A DNA stretch of 58,662 nucleotides from an uncultured Flavobacterium sp. (GCA_947632215.1 CANROJ010000008.1:1-58662), one strand, 5' to 3'. Counted from the first letter of the stretch, positions 16,879-26,252 are shown. Notes: a model not told the origin generated them from the letters alone. A program made the numbers and translations.

Positions 16879-16900
16879 AGTAAATAACAAGCTACTTACT

Positions 16901-17287
16901 ATGAATCCTGAAAAATTCAAAGATGTCAAAATTAGTATAACCCCAAGTTTTAAATATGCTTACCTAGAGGCAGGAAAAACCTATTTTGTGCATAAATATA
17001 CCATAACGATCAATAATTACTCTGAAGTACCTATAAGGGTAGACTCGCGCTTTTGGCAGATACACGATCTTTTACATGGTTATAAAGTAGTCCAAGGAGA
17101 GGGTATAATAGGAGAACAACCTGTAATTTTACCCACTCAAAGTCATACTTATAGTAGCTCTTGTATTCTATTATCCGAAATCGGCTCTATGCAAGGGTTC
17201 TATACAATAACTAACATGGTGGATCAAAAACCATATATCGTTGTAATACCTAATTTTAATTTAATCGCTACTTACGTGATGAATTAA
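16901..17287 (+). CDS. apaG: ApaG family protein (DUF525)
   Basis: A 128-residue protein with the fibronectin-like beta fold of the ApaG family, near the family's usual length of ~125. Typical elements are the FVHKYTITINNYSE strand, the VDSRFWQIHDLLHGYKVVQGEGIIGEQPVILP segment (read in two parts: SRFWQI for strand C and GEGIIGEQP for the glycine-rich loop), and YSSSCILLSEIGSMQGFYTI. Bacterial ApaG was linked to Co/Mg resistance, and its true biochemical role is still unclear. The gene has its own promoter-like box and stands alone between the T9SS plug protein and the P5C dehydrogenase. Confidence 0.93.
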   Translation: MNPEKFKDVKISITPSFKYAYLEAGKTYFVHKYTITINNYSEVPIRVDSRFWQIHDLLHGYKVVQGEGIIGEQPVILPTQSHTYSSSCILLSEIGSMQGFYTITNMVDQKPYIVVIPNFNLIATYVMN

Positions 17288-17344
17288 CCATAAAAACACT
17301 CAGTAAAACTATGCTAATACAGAGTATTTTGCAGATATTTTTAT

Positions 17345-17352
17345 TATATTTG
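17345..17352 (+). promoter_or_regulatory. Candidate -7 box (TATATTTG) for pruA
   Basis: TATATTTG matches the consensus TAnnTTTG, 39 bases before the ATG, the same octamer as at the tRNA-Leu promoters. TTTTG at 17327-17331 may be a -33 element with a short 13-base spacer. Confidence 0.5.
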
Positions 17353-17391
17353 TTACAATTCATTTTTTAACAATACTTAAAAAGAAAAAAC

Positions 17392-19020
17392 ATGTCAAAA
17401 GGATTCTATCAAGTGCCTCAGGCAATTAACGAACCTGTTAAGTCATATGCACCAGGAACGAAAGAAAGAGAATTAACTTTGAATTCTTTCAAAGAGCAAT
17501 ACGCACAACAAGTTGATATTCCATTATATATCGGTGGAGAAGAAGTACGTACAGGAGATACAAAAGATTTATTTCCTCCATTTGATCACAAACATAAATT
17601 AGGAGTTTACCACCAAGCTGATAAAGCTTTAATTGAAAAAGCGGTATCTACTGCATTAGAAGCTAAAACTAAATGGGCTGCTATGCCATGGGAGCATAGA
17701 GCTTCTATATTCTTAAAAGCTGCAGATCTATTAGCTGGACCCTTCCGCGCTAAGATCAATGCTGCTACTATGATTGCTCAAGCAAAAACTTTACACCAAG
17801 CAGAAATTGACGCAGCTTGTGAATTCATTGACTTTTTAAGATACAATGCTAAGTTTATGGCTCAAATATATGCTGAGCAACCAGCTTCATCTGAAGGAAT
17901 GTGGAACAGATTAGAGCACAGACCTTTAGAAGGTTTTGTATACGCAATTACACCTTTTAACTTTACTGCCATTGCAGGTAACTTACCTACATCTGTAGCT
18001 ATGATGGGTAACGTAGTGGTTTGGAAGCCATCTGCAACACAAATTTACTCTGCTAGAGTAATTGTAGAGGTATTAAAACTTGCAGGATTACCTGATGGAG
18101 TTATCAACGTAGTTTACGGAAACTCAGGTATGATTACAGATACATTATTAGCTAGCCCTGATTTTGCAGGAATCCACTTTACAGGATCAACTGGAGTATT
18201 TAATTCAATGTGGAATAAAATTGGACAAAATATAAATAACTACAAAACTTATCCAAGAATTGTTGGAGAAACTGGAGGTAAAGACTTTGTAATTGCTCAC
18301 CCTTCTGCTTGCCCTAAAGAAGTTGCAGTTGCCTTAACAAGAGGTGCATTCGAATACCAAGGACAGAAATGTTCTGCAGCTTCAAGAGCTTATATCCCTG
18401 CTTCTTTATGGGAGCAAGTAAAACAATATATGGGAGAAGACTTAGCATCAATTAAAATGGGCTCACCAGAAGATCCAACTAACTATGTTTCATCTGTAAT
18501 TTCAGAATCTTCATTTGATAAATTAGCTAAAGCAATTGATCAAGCAAATGCTGACCAAGATGCAGAGGTAATTTTTGGTGGAAAATACGATAAGTCAGTA
18601 GGATACTTTATTGAACCAACAGTTATTGTAACTTCTAACCCTCACTACACAACAATGGAAACTGAATTATTCGGTCCTGTTCTAACTATATATGTTTACC
18701 AAGACGCTGAGTGGAGTGAAACTTTAAAACTAGTAGATCAAACTTCTATCTACGCATTAACGGGAGCTATCTTAGCTAGATGTCGTTACGCTATTGTAGA
18801 AGCTACTGAAGCTTTACAAAATGCTGCTGGTAACTTCTATATTAACGATAAACCAACAGGTGCAGTAGTAGGTCAACAACCATTTGGAGGAGCAAGAGCT
18901 TCAGGAACAAATGACAAAGCAGGTTCAATCTTGAACTTGTTACGTTGGGTTTCTCCACGTACAATCAAAGAAACTTTTGTACCTGCAACAGACTACAAAT
19001 ATCCTTTCTTACAAAAATAA
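17392..19020 (+). CDS. pruA: L-glutamate gamma-semialdehyde (P5C) dehydrogenase
   Basis: A 542-residue aldehyde dehydrogenase that oxidises glutamate semialdehyde to glutamate with NAD, the second step of proline breakdown. It is the monofunctional P5CDH type (not fused to proline dehydrogenase), of normal length. Diagnostic features are IYIGGEEVRTGDTKDLFPPFDH, the NAD-binding GIHFTGSTGVF, the general base in VGETGGKDF, the catalytic Cys327 in YQGQKCSAASRAY, and QPFGGARASGTNDKAG near the end, typical of this subfamily. It has a promoter-like box upstream and a strong terminator, so it is monocistronic; proline dehydrogenase is not in the window. Base composition is richer in preferred codons, suggesting good expression. 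Confidence 0.96.
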   Translation: MSKGFYQVPQAINEPVKSYAPGTKERELTLNSFKEQYAQQVDIPLYIGGEEVRTGDTKDLFPPFDHKHKLGVYHQADKALIEKAVSTALEAKTKWAAMPWEHRASIFLKAADLLAGPFRAKINAATMIAQAKTLHQAEIDAACEFIDFLRYNAKFMAQIYAEQPASSEGMWNRLEHRPLEGFVYAITPFNFTAIAGNLPTSVAMMGNVVVWKPSATQIYSARVIVEVLKLAGLPDGVINVVYGNSGMITDTLLASPDFAGIHFTGSTGVFNSMWNKIGQNINNYKTYPRIVGETGGKDFVIAHPSACPKEVAVALTRGAFEYQGQKCSAASRAYIPASLWEQVKQYMGEDLASIKMGSPEDPTNYVSSVISESSFDKLAKAIDQANADQDAEVIFGGKYDKSVGYFIEPTVIVTSNPHYTTMETELFGPVLTIYVYQDAEWSETLKLVDQTSIYALTGAILARCRYAIVEATEALQNAAGNFYINDKPTGAVVGQQPFGGARASGTNDKAGSILNLLRWVSPRTIKETFVPATDYKYPFLQK

Positions 19021-19029
19021 TATAATGTA

Positions 19030-19067
19030 AAGCGGTACTAATTAAAGAGTACCGCTTATTTTTTTTT
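19030..19067 (+). terminator. Intrinsic terminator after pruA
   Basis: A 10-bp GC-containing stem, AAGCGGTACT / AGTACCGCTT, with an 8-base loop, followed by A and a run of nine T. It starts 9 bases after the stop codon. Confidence 0.9.
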
Positions 19068-19208
19068 CAGTACATTAATTAAGGATTCTATATCCAATTT
19101 TAACGAGAATCGCATCCGCGTATTTTCGAAGCCATTCCCCTTGAAGTTTTTACTTTAGTAGTAGCTTATAATTTTTTTAGTATTGGATTATTGTAATAAA
19201 ACTATAAA

Positions 19209-20807
19209 ATGTATAAAAAATTAATACAAAACAAACAGCTAGTAATAAATCCTCCGGTATTCTTTACCTCAATTTTATTAATAATAGCTTTAATTGCTGT
19301 GTGCTTAACTTTTCCAACTAAAATTGGTCCTTGGTTTGCACAAACACAATATTTTGTTACCGCGAATTTTAGTTGGTTCTTTATTATAACAGTAAATGTT
19401 ATATTAATGTTCGCTATATACTTTGCCTTTAGTAAATACGGAAGTATTAGATTAGGTGGAGATAAAGCCGAACCAGAGTTCACAACCTCATCCTGGTTTG
19501 CTATGCTTTTTAGTACAGGAATGGGTATAGGAATAATGTTCTATAGTATAGCAGAGCCGGTTTCTCATTATGTTAATCCTCCTATCCCTACTACTTCTAA
19601 TACCGAATCCGCAATTCAGGCTATGGAATTCACCTCCTTACACTGGGCATTACATGCTTGGGGTATCTATGCCATGGTAGGTTTAGCTTTAGCCTTTTTC
19701 TCCTTTAACAGAAATCTCCCAATGTCCTTTCGTTCACTATTTTATCCTTTCTGGGGAGAAAAAATTCATGGATGGGGTGGTCATACTATAGATATCCTTT
19801 CTACATTAGCAACTGTTTTCGGGTTATCAACCTCTTTAGGATTAGGAGTAACACAGGTAAGTGCTGGTCTGACTTATTTATACGGCTGGGAAATACCTGC
19901 TTTATTACAAGCTGGAATTATCTTATTAGTTATTGGTGTGGCAAGTATCTCTGTATTCTCAGGACTAGATAAAGGAGTTAAAATTCTTAGTAATGCTAAT
20001 ATGTATATTGCGAGTGCACTTATGATAACAATCTTTATTTTAGGCCCTACCCTTTTTATCTTAAAAGGATATGTACAAAATACAGGAACATACTTAGCTA
20101 ATTTTATCGACCTAAGTACATGGAATGATACCTATGGAGGAAGTGGGTGGCAAAATGCATGGACAATTTTCTATTGGGCTTGGTGGATAGCATGGTCACC
20201 TTTTGTAGGAAGCTTCATTGCGCGTATCTCTAAAGGAAGAACTATCAAAGAATTTATTTTGGGAGTGTTAATTGTTCCAGGATTAATTACCCTTCTATGG
20301 ATGAATGTTTTTGGTAATAGCGCATTTGATATGATCCTACAAGGGGATACAAGTATTATAAGCGCAGTAACTACGGATATATCCACTGCTTTATTTGCCT
20401 TTCTAGCTCATTTCCCTTTTTCAGAGTTTTTATCCATAGTGGCTATTATATTAGTATTCTCGTTCTTTATTACTTCGTCAGATTCTGGGTCTTTAGTTCT
20501 TGATAATATTACTTCTAATAGTAATGGTAAATCTCCAGTATGGCAGCGTGTATTTTGGTCGTTTGCCCAAGGACTAATTGCTATTGTACTCTTATGGGGA
20601 GGAGGACTTGACGCCTTACAAGCCGCTGTTATTATTACAGGTTTACCTTTTGCAGTAATACTCTTGGTCTTATGCTTTAGTCTAAATAAAGCACTACAAG
20701 ATGAATACAAAAAGAAGGAGAAACAAAAAATGTCAGTGGAAGAAAAATCTTATCAACAAGTCATATCTGATTTGTTAGCTAATCCTAAAGCCAATAAAAA
20801 TGAATAG
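19209..20807 (+). CDS. BCCT family betaine/carnitine/choline transporter
   Basis: A 532-residue inner-membrane transporter with 12 predicted helices, normal for the family. The glycine-rich segment in helix 3 ([18 protein letters not shown]) is of the MGMGxMF type seen in Na-coupled betaine carriers such as BetP, not the CaiT exchanger type. The aromatic [22 protein letters not shown] in helix 8 is the family signature for binding trimethylammonium compounds. Osmoprotectant uptake is the most likely job. The C-terminal tail is short and rich in Lys (KKKEKQKM), without BetP's long regulatory extension. The gene overlaps the universal stress protein gene by 8 bases, so the two are co-translated. 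Confidence 0.95.
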   Translation: MYKKLIQNKQLVINPPVFFTSILLIIALIAVCLTFPTKIGPWFAQTQYFVTANFSWFFIITVNVILMFAIYFAFSKYGSIRLGGDKAEPEFTTSSWFAMLFSTGMGIGIMFYSIAEPVSHYVNPPIPTTSNTESAIQAMEFTSLHWALHAWGIYAMVGLALAFFSFNRNLPMSFRSLFYPFWGEKIHGWGGHTIDILSTLATVFGLSTSLGLGVTQVSAGLTYLYGWEIPALLQAGIILLVIGVASISVFSGLDKGVKILSNANMYIASALMITIFILGPTLFILKGYVQNTGTYLANFIDLSTWNDTYGGSGWQNAWTIFYWAWWIAWSPFVGSFIARISKGRTIKEFILGVLIVPGLITLLWMNVFGNSAFDMILQGDTSIISAVTTDISTALFAFLAHFPFSEFLSIVAIILVFSFFITSSDSGSLVLDNITSNSNGKSPVWQRVFWSFAQGLIAIVLLWGGGLDALQAAVIITGLPFAVILLVLCFSLNKALQDEYKKKEKQKMSVEEKSYQQVISDLLANPKANKNE

Positions 20808-21675
20808 AAACAAAGCATTAGAAATAGTAGTGGGATTAGATCTTTCTCAAATGGATCAATATCTAATACAATACATAAAAGTTTTGGATAGTGTTCTAAA
20901 TATTCAAGAAGTTACCTTTGTACATAATATTAAAACAACCGAGCTGTCCAAAGATTATTTGACAAAGGAAAGTATAGAGAATATAAAGCAAAGAATACAC
21001 CAAAGAATAACTGAGCAAGTACAACAGACTAAGGCTTCCTATACTTTTCAAATAATAACAACCTTGCACACATACTCTGAGCTGGCTTTCTTAGAACTTA
21101 CAAAATCAAAGCCCTACGATATGTTATTATTGGGAAATAAGCAACATCTAAATGGTAATGGAGCATTAGCTCAAAAGCTAATACGAATCCTTCCTTTAGC
21201 TGTTTTGCTTGTACCGGAGACTTTTAAAAAAAATATTGCCAATGTAATAGACGCCATTGATTTTTCTAAATACACCCCTATTATTATGAACTGGGCGGAT
21301 CGTTTTAAAAACAATGATAAAAACCAGTCTGTTGAACACAATGCAGTTCATATCTCGAAATACTCTTGGGGCTTTTATGCTATGATTACAGACAATCAAT
21401 ATGACAAAGCCAGTAAACAAGACATTACAGAGAAACAAAAGAAATGGAACCAAACCTACTCTAATTATTCCAAAATAGACATTGTTGGAGCAAAGGATCA
21501 AAATATTCCTGCCGCCTTGATGCAATATGCTACAGAGAAACAAGCAGACTTATTGATTCTTGGTGTTAAAGGCTACTCGAGTATAAAAGAGATCTTTTTG
21601 GGAAGTGTTGCAAATCATATACTGCAAAGACCCACAAACACATGTTTACTGTTTGTAAAAGAGATTAAAAAATAA
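20800..21675 (+). CDS. Universal stress protein, two tandem Usp domains
   Basis: A 291-residue cytoplasmic protein with two Usp folds. The first (residues ~1-145) starts [10 protein letters not shown] and ends in a degenerate nucleotide loop ([16 protein letters not shown]). The second (~146-291) ends with the full ATP-binding motif G-2x-G-9x-G-S ([15 protein letters not shown]), so only the second half is predicted to bind ATP. It overlaps the BCCT gene by 8 bases, a close coupling seen in other bacteria for UspA-like proteins that sit on transporters. It could sense cell ATP and adjust betaine uptake, but this is inference. The other possibility is a free stress protein. A bidirectional terminator follows. 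Confidence 0.87.
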   Translation: MNRNKALEIVVGLDLSQMDQYLIQYIKVLDSVLNIQEVTFVHNIKTTELSKDYLTKESIENIKQRIHQRITEQVQQTKASYTFQIITTLHTYSELAFLELTKSKPYDMLLLGNKQHLNGNGALAQKLIRILPLAVLLVPETFKKNIANVIDAIDFSKYTPIIMNWADRFKNNDKNQSVEHNAVHISKYSWGFYAMITDNQYDKASKQDITEKQKKWNQTYSNYSKIDIVGAKDQNIPAALMQYATEKQADLLILGVKGYSSIKEIFLGSVANHILQRPTNTCLLFVKEIKK

Positions 21676-21691
21676 CAAATAAGCAAGTAAA

Positions 21692-21735
21692 AATAAAGGC
21701 CGTATTCTAAGTTAAGAATACGGCCTTATTTTTTA
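21692..21735. terminator. Bidirectional terminator between usp and rsmG
   Basis: A 16-bp near-perfect stem AATAAGGCCGTATTCT-type (left arm 21692-21708, right arm 21715-21730) with a six-base loop, A-rich before and T-rich after. It lies between two convergent genes and reaches the rsmG stop codon. Confidence 0.9.
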
Positions 21736-22371
21736 AATTTTATTTGACTTATATTTTAAGGGCAAATAAACAACTTTTTTAGTTTCGAAAAATTCGTCAC
21801 TAAATATATTACTTAAATCAAATTCGACTGCTTTAGGAAAATCAGCTAATTCTTGAGTTAAATCACCACCTTTTAAATATAGAATACCATTCTCAAATTC
21901 GTGTAGATTAACTTTTTTGGTCTTATGACGAATCCAACCAACAAAATCAGGCATATTAGTTACAGCGCGACTTACGATAAAGTCGAAACTTTCCTCTAAA
22001 TTCTCAGCTCTTTTTTGCTCAGCTTTGACATTCTTTAGACCTATAGCGGCGATTACCTCATTAACAACTTTAATTTTCTTAGCTATGATATCAATTAGGT
22101 AAAAATTAACCTGTGGATACAATATGGCTAAAGGTATTCCTGGGAACCCACCACCTGTTCCAACATCCAATATACTAGCTCCATCCTTAAACTCCATCAC
22201 TTTGGCAATTCCTAAGGAATGCAGTACATGTTTGGTGTATAATTGGTGAATATCTTTTCTTGAAATAACATTAATCTTTGCATTCCACTCTGTATATACC
22301 TCTTCTAATTTGCTAAACTGCTCTATTTGCTCTGGGGTAAGGTTTGGGAAATATTTTAAAATTTCTTCCAT
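21733..22371 (-). CDS. rsmG: 16S rRNA (guanine(527)-N(7))-methyltransferase
   Basis: A 212-residue cytosolic enzyme that adds a methyl group to N7 of G527 in 16S rRNA, in the 530 loop; its loss gives low-level streptomycin resistance in other bacteria. The length is standard. Signatures: EWNAKINVISRKDIHQLYTKHVLHSL at the N-terminus, then the SAM-binding ASILDVGTGGGFPGIPLAIL, LIDIIAKKIKVVNEV, and the catalytic-loop DFIVSRAVTNMPDFVGW. A candidate -7 box is upstream (22386-22393). It is monocistronic, sharing a terminator with the converging usp gene. The call is secure. Confidence 0.95.
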   Translation of the reverse strand: MEEILKYFPNLTPEQIEQFSKLEEVYTEWNAKINVISRKDIHQLYTKHVLHSLGIAKVMEFKDGASILDVGTGGGFPGIPLAILYPQVNFYLIDIIAKKIKVVNEVIAAIGLKNVKAEQKRAENLEESFDFIVSRAVTNMPDFVGWIRHKTKKVNLHEFENGILYLKGGDLTQELADFPKAVEFDLSNIFSDEFFETKKVVYLPLKYKSNKI

Positions 22372-22385
22372 ATCTCTAATTTTAG

Positions 22386-22393
22386 CAAAAATA
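22386..22393 (-). promoter_or_regulatory. Candidate -7 box (TATTTTTG) for rsmG
   Basis: On the minus strand, TATTTTTG matches TAnnTTTG and ends 14 bases before the rsmG ATG, giving a very short leader. No good -33 match was found. Confidence 0.4.
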
Positions 22394-22489
22394 AGCTTTT
22401 TTATTGGTAATACACCCTAGAAAACTTCAATTATAGACACAGAATAATTACCTTTGAAATTATGTCTCTCAAAAAAATTATACCTTATT

Positions 22490-23683
22490 ATGAGTAATGA
22501 ATTTTTATCAAATAGAATTAAAGGATTAGCAACATCTCAAACTTTAGCAATGGCAGCCAAAGCAAGAGAGTTAAAACAACAAGGTGTTGATGTTATAAGC
22601 CTAAGTCTAGGAGAACCAGATTTCAACACCCCAGATTTTATTAAACAAGCGGCCATACAGGCCATCGAAGATAACTATAGTAAATACCCACCTGTAGATG
22701 GCTACCTAGAGTTAAAACAAGCTATTAGTGAAAAATTTAAAAGAGATAACAACTTAGATTATTCACCAAATCAAATTGTTGTATCTACAGGAGCCAAACA
22801 AGCTTTATACAATGTAGCCCAGGTAATGATTGATCCTGGAGATGAAATAGTTATTCCTGCTCCATACTGGGTTAGTTATGCAGAAATTGTAAAATTAAGC
22901 GGGGGTATTCCGGTAGAAGTGCCAACTACAATTGAAAGCGATTTCAAAATAACACCGGAACAACTTGAAAATGCGATCACTCCAAAAACAAAAATGATAT
23001 GGTTTTGTTCGCCTTGTAATCCAAGCGGATCAGTGTATAGTTATCAAGAATATGAAGCTTTAGCTAAAGTATTACAAAAGTATCCCAATATTTTCATTCT
23101 CTCCGATGAAATCTATGAACACATAAACTTTGAAGGTAAAACTGCAAGTATCGGAGCTTTTGATAACTTAATTGATAGAACTATTACTGTTAACGGTATT
23201 GCAAAAGCATTTGCTATGACTGGTTATAGAATTGGTTACATAGGAGCACCTGAGTTTATTGCTAAAGCATGCACTAAGATACAAGGACAAGTAACATCTG
23301 GCGCTAATAGTATTGCTCAACGTGCAACAATAGTTGCCCTACAAGCAGATCCAATTGTTTTAAAACCTATGGTAGATGCATTTAAACGAAGAAGGGATTT
23401 AGTGGTAGGTTTGTTAAAAGAAATTCCTGGAATTAAAATCAATGTGCCCCAAGGAGCTTTTTACGTTTTCCCTGAGGTTTCATCTTTCTTTGGAAAGACT
23501 CTACAAGGTCAATTAATTTCTAATGCAGATGACTTAGCACTATATCTCTTAGAAAAAGCCCATGTTGCTTGCGTAACAGGAGCTGCATTCGGAAATCCAG
23601 AATGTATTCGTCTTTCCTATGCAACTAGTGAAGATCAATTAACGGAAGCATTTGCTAGGATTAAAAAAGCATTACAATATTAA
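22490..23683 (+). CDS. Aspartate aminotransferase (class I/II PLP enzyme)
   Basis: A 397-residue PLP-dependent transaminase that moves amino groups between aspartate and 2-oxoglutarate, linking amino-acid breakdown with the TCA cycle. Motifs: VISLSLGEPDFNTPDFIKQA near the start, STGAKQALYNVAQ, NPSGSVYS, LSDEIYEHI (with the PLP-contacting Asp and Tyr), and the Schiff-base Lys239 in GIAKAFAMTGYRIGY. The substrate-binding Arg is in CIRLSYATS near residue 375. It is the I-gamma type common in Bacteroidota; other I-gamma enzymes also accept prephenate, so specificity is not certain. The ATG at 22490 is chosen over 22454, since the protein then begins just before the conserved N-terminal region. 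Confidence 0.92.
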   Translation: MSNEFLSNRIKGLATSQTLAMAAKARELKQQGVDVISLSLGEPDFNTPDFIKQAAIQAIEDNYSKYPPVDGYLELKQAISEKFKRDNNLDYSPNQIVVSTGAKQALYNVAQVMIDPGDEIVIPAPYWVSYAEIVKLSGGIPVEVPTTIESDFKITPEQLENAITPKTKMIWFCSPCNPSGSVYSYQEYEALAKVLQKYPNIFILSDEIYEHINFEGKTASIGAFDNLIDRTITVNGIAKAFAMTGYRIGYIGAPEFIAKACTKIQGQVTSGANSIAQRATIVALQADPIVLKPMVDAFKRRRDLVVGLLKEIPGIKINVPQGAFYVFPEVSSFFGKTLQGQLISNADDLALYLLEKAHVACVTGAAFGNPECIRLSYATSEDQLTEAFARIKKALQY

Positions 23684-23693
23684 AATATACCAC

Positions 23694-23727
23694 AGGGCTA
23701 TCTAAAATTAGATAGCCCTTTAATTTT
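23694..23727 (+). terminator. Intrinsic terminator after the aminotransferase
   Basis: A 12-bp stem AGGGCTATCTAA / TTAGATAGCCCT with a tight AA loop, followed by TTAATTTT. It begins 11 bases after the stop codon. Confidence 0.88.
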
Positions 23728-23772
23728 GACTAAAACTATAAACACTATAGCTTCTAAATAAACTACAATACG

Positions 23773-23780
23773 TATATTTG
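23773..23780 (+). promoter_or_regulatory. Candidate -7 box (TATATTTG) for the Crp-like regulator
   Basis: TATATTTG, the best form of the Bacteroidota -7 box, lies 33 bases before the ATG. The -33 element is not evident. Confidence 0.45.
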
Positions 23781-23813
23781 AAAATCATCTAGCTACTAAT
23801 TTTCATACTAATT

Positions 23814-24392
23814 ATGGACTTACTTTTAAAAAACATTAGCTTACACGTTACTTTAACGCCGGAAGAACAAGAAAAAGTGTTAAGCTTTTTTTCTAGAGAA
23901 CAATACCCAAGTAAGACCAGGCTACTTTGTGCTAACCAACAAATTAGTAAATCCTACTTTGTTTTATCAGGTATATTAAGAAACTATTATTTAGATGATC
24001 AGATAAATGAGCACACCTTAAGCTTTTCAAGTCCTGGATGGTGGATGGCTGACATGTATAGTTTTTTAACTCAAAAGCAAAGCACATCTTATATAGAAGT
24101 CCTAGAAGATGCAGATGTATTAATTATAACAGCAGAGCGACGAGATGCCTTGTTTGAGGAGGTCCCAAAAATTGAACGATATTTTAGAATAATAATAGAA
24201 CGCTCTCTAATTGCTAATCAACAAAGGCTGCTTGATAATCTTAGTCTAACAGCTCAGGAGCGTTATGAACGCTTTAATAAGCGTTATCCTACGATTAAAA
24301 ATTGCCTAGCTCAAAAACAAATAGCCTCCTATCTTGGAATAACACCTGAGTTTTTTAGTAAAATGAAAAAGAATCTATTAAAAAATAAGTAA
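23814..24392 (+). CDS. Crp/Fnr family transcriptional regulator
   Basis: A 192-residue protein of the short Crp-like type frequent in Bacteroidota. The N-terminal ~120 residues form a cyclic-nucleotide-like jelly roll (VLSFFSREQYPSKTRLLCAN, SYFVLSGILRNYYLD, SFSSPGWWMADMYSFLT). The cAMP-contact arginine of Crp is not conserved, so the ligand is probably different or absent. A helix linker (IIIERSLIANQQRLLDNLSLTAQERYERF) leads to a helix-turn-helix, KQIASYLGITPEFFSKMKKNL. It is followed after 75 bases by a pirin gene with its own promoter box; that gene may be its target. The family is sure, the regulon is inference. Confidence 0.92.
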   Translation: MDLLLKNISLHVTLTPEEQEKVLSFFSREQYPSKTRLLCANQQISKSYFVLSGILRNYYLDDQINEHTLSFSSPGWWMADMYSFLTQKQSTSYIEVLEDADVLIITAERRDALFEEVPKIERYFRIIIERSLIANQQRLLDNLSLTAQERYERFNKRYPTIKNCLAQKQIASYLGITPEFFSKMKKNLLKNK

Positions 24393-24439
24393 AGTAATTT
24401 TATTAATCTAAGTTAAGATTACTTAAGTCCTTAAGGCAG

Positions 24440-24447
24440 TATCTTTG
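24440..24447 (+). promoter_or_regulatory. Candidate -7 box (TATCTTTG) for the pirin gene
   Basis: TATCTTTG fits TAnnTTTG and lies 20 bases before the pirin ATG. It lies in the short gap after the Crp-like gene, so the pirin may be transcribed separately from its regulator. Confidence 0.45.
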
Positions 24448-24467
24448 TAAAACAAAAAATATTTGAC

Positions 24468-25202
24468 ATGGAAAACATTACTATCTATAAAGCCGATACA
24501 CGCGGTAAGGCAGACCATGGTTGGTTAAATTCACATCATACATTTAGTTTTGCCTCTTACCAAAATTACCAACGTATGCATTTTGGAGTCTTAAGAGTAG
24601 TCAATGATGATATAGTAGCTCCAGACATGGGATTTGGTGAACATCCTCATCAAGACATGGAAATCATATCTATACCTCTTCAAGGTAGCCTAGCTCATAA
24701 AGATACTATGGGAAATGTTACAGAAATAAAAGCTGGTGATATTCAGGTAATGAGTGCAGGTACTGGAATTCAACATAGTGAATTTAATCCAAGCAAAGAC
24801 CAAGATGTACATTTTTTACAAATTTGGATTTTCCCGGACACTCTACATGTACAACCACGATATGATCAGATTACACTAGATAAAGATAATAGACAGAACA
24901 AGTGGGATACAATCATTTCCCCAGCTTCAGTAGGTAAAGGTATTTATATACATCAAAATGCATGGTTTAGTCTAGCAGATTTAGAAAAAGGTAAAACTTT
25001 ATCCTACGACTTAAATGACCCTAACAATGGTATATTTCTAATGGTATTAAGTGGGAGTCTAAATATTCAAGACCTTCAACTAGACAATAGGGATGCAGTA
25101 GGGATAACTAATGAAAAACACATAGAATTAACAGCTACCCAAGACTGTGAAATTCTACTAATGGAAATTCCTATGGAACTTCCAGCATATTTAGGACAAT
25201 AA
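24468..25202 (+). CDS. Pirin family protein (bicupin)
   Basis: A 244-residue bicupin metalloprotein. The metal-binding histidines are in GFGEHPHQDMEIISIPLQG and the paired GIQHSEFN motif of the N-terminal cupin; the opening DTRGKADHGWLNSHHTFSFA is the usual pirin start. Some bacterial pirins (YhaK, YhhW) have quercetin dioxygenase-like activity, others act as redox sensors; which applies cannot be told. The second cupin (~residues 140-240) is weakly conserved, as in YhhW. It follows a Crp-like regulator and ends at a strong bidirectional terminator. Expression under stress or solvent exposure is a guess from the pairing. Confidence 0.93.
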   Translation: MENITIYKADTRGKADHGWLNSHHTFSFASYQNYQRMHFGVLRVVNDDIVAPDMGFGEHPHQDMEIISIPLQGSLAHKDTMGNVTEIKAGDIQVMSAGTGIQHSEFNPSKDQDVHFLQIWIFPDTLHVQPRYDQITLDKDNRQNKWDTIISPASVGKGIYIHQNAWFSLADLEKGKTLSYDLNDPNNGIFLMVLSGSLNIQDLQLDNRDAVGITNEKHIELTATQDCEILLMEIPMELPAYLGQ

Positions 25203-25214
25203 ACAACAAACCAT

Positions 25215-25260
25215 AAAAATAAAAAAGCTCAGACAATATATTATCTGAGCTTTTTTATTT
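25215..25260. terminator. Bidirectional terminator between the pirin and RluB-type genes
   Basis: A 13-bp stem AAAAAAGCTCAGA / TCTGAGCTTTTTT around a ten-base loop, with A before and T after, between convergent genes. Confidence 0.9.
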
Positions 25261-25267
25261 TTAAATA

Positions 25268-26170
25268 CTAACCGTTCTTTAGACTTCTTACCTCCTCAGG
25301 AGTTAACAAACGCCATTTTCCTCTTGGAAGATTCCATTTGGTAATTGGTCCGTACATAACGCGATCTACTTTTAGTACGTTATAATCTAAGCTTTCAAAA
25401 AGAGCTCTAACTAATTTTACGTTGGACGCCTTTAATTTGATTCCTATTTCAGATTTAGGTTGATCCTCTACATAAGCGATATCTTCAACAAAAACACGCT
25501 TTTCATCAATATAAATTCCTTTCTTAACTTTCTCTAAATCATCGTATTTTAAATTTTTATCTAAAGAAATTTGATAAACTTTAGATGAACGTTGATTAGG
25601 AGAATTCAACTTTTGTAATAAATCGCTATCATTGGTAAACAACATTAACCCTAAGGTACTTTTGTCCATTCTCCCAACAGGAGCTAATGCAGATTTACTA
25701 GCAGATTTAACTAATGAAAGAACATTCTCAGCAGATAACACTTCTTCATTGATTGTAGAGAAACCTTTGGGTTTGTTTAATAAAACATATACCTTTTTTT
25801 CGGGTGTAATTAAAGAACCATCAAAGTTCACAACATCACCTGGCTTAACTTTGTATCCCATCTCTGTTACCACAACGCCATTAACCTTCACATTTCCAGA
25901 AATGATATAAACATCCGCCTCTCGACGTGAACATACCCCAGAATTACTTATATATTTATTTAAACGAATATCTGAAGATTCCTTTAAACTACCTTTAGTT
26001 GTCACATTAGGGTTAGCGTCAAACGGCTGATTCGAGCTAGCTAAAAAGCTTACACCTGAATCTTGCTTCTTTGTTGAAGTAGACTTTGTAAATGGCTTTT
26101 TACTGTCATTTTTCTTACTTCTACTAAAAGAAGATTTGTTCTTTTTTGAATTTGACTTACCGTTATTCAT
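25268..26170 (-). CDS. Pseudouridine synthase, RluB/RsuA family
   Basis: A 300-residue rRNA pseudouridine synthase. Residues 1-65 are a Lys/Ser-rich, probably disordered basic tail (SKKNKSSFSRSKKNDSKKPF). An S4 RNA-binding domain follows (RLNKYISNSGVCSRREADVY), then the catalytic domain with YVLLNKPKGFSTI and the active-site aspartate in PVGRMDKSTLGLMLFTND, and the closing RVMYGPITKWNLPRGKWR. In E. coli RluB modifies 23S U2605; the same target is likely but RsuA/RluE-type targets cannot be excluded. The long basic tail is common in Bacteroidota and is replaced by a short tail in enterobacterial RsuA. A candidate promoter box is upstream. Confidence 0.92.
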   Translation of the reverse strand: MNNGKSNSKKNKSSFSRSKKNDSKKPFTKSTSTKKQDSGVSFLASSNQPFDANPNVTTKGSLKESSDIRLNKYISNSGVCSRREADVYIISGNVKVNGVVVTEMGYKVKPGDVVNFDGSLITPEKKVYVLLNKPKGFSTINEEVLSAENVLSLVKSASKSALAPVGRMDKSTLGLMLFTNDSDLLQKLNSPNQRSSKVYQISLDKNLKYDDLEKVKKGIYIDEKRVFVEDIAYVEDQPKSEIGIKLKASNVKLVRALFESLDYNVLKVDRVMYGPITKWNLPRGKWRLLTPEEVRSLKNG

Positions 26171-26185
26171 AATAAATTATTTTTG

Positions 26186-26193
26186 CAAAGATA
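26186..26193 (-). promoter_or_regulatory. Candidate -7 box (TATCTTTG) for the pseudouridine synthase
   Basis: On the minus strand TATCTTTG, a clean TAnnTTTG match, ends 15 bases before the start codon of the RluB-type gene. Confidence 0.5.
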
Positions 26194-26252
26194 GTTAAAC
26201 AAAATCTTTATTAAATATACTTTTAACTTTTGTAATTAGTAATTGTTTTTTC

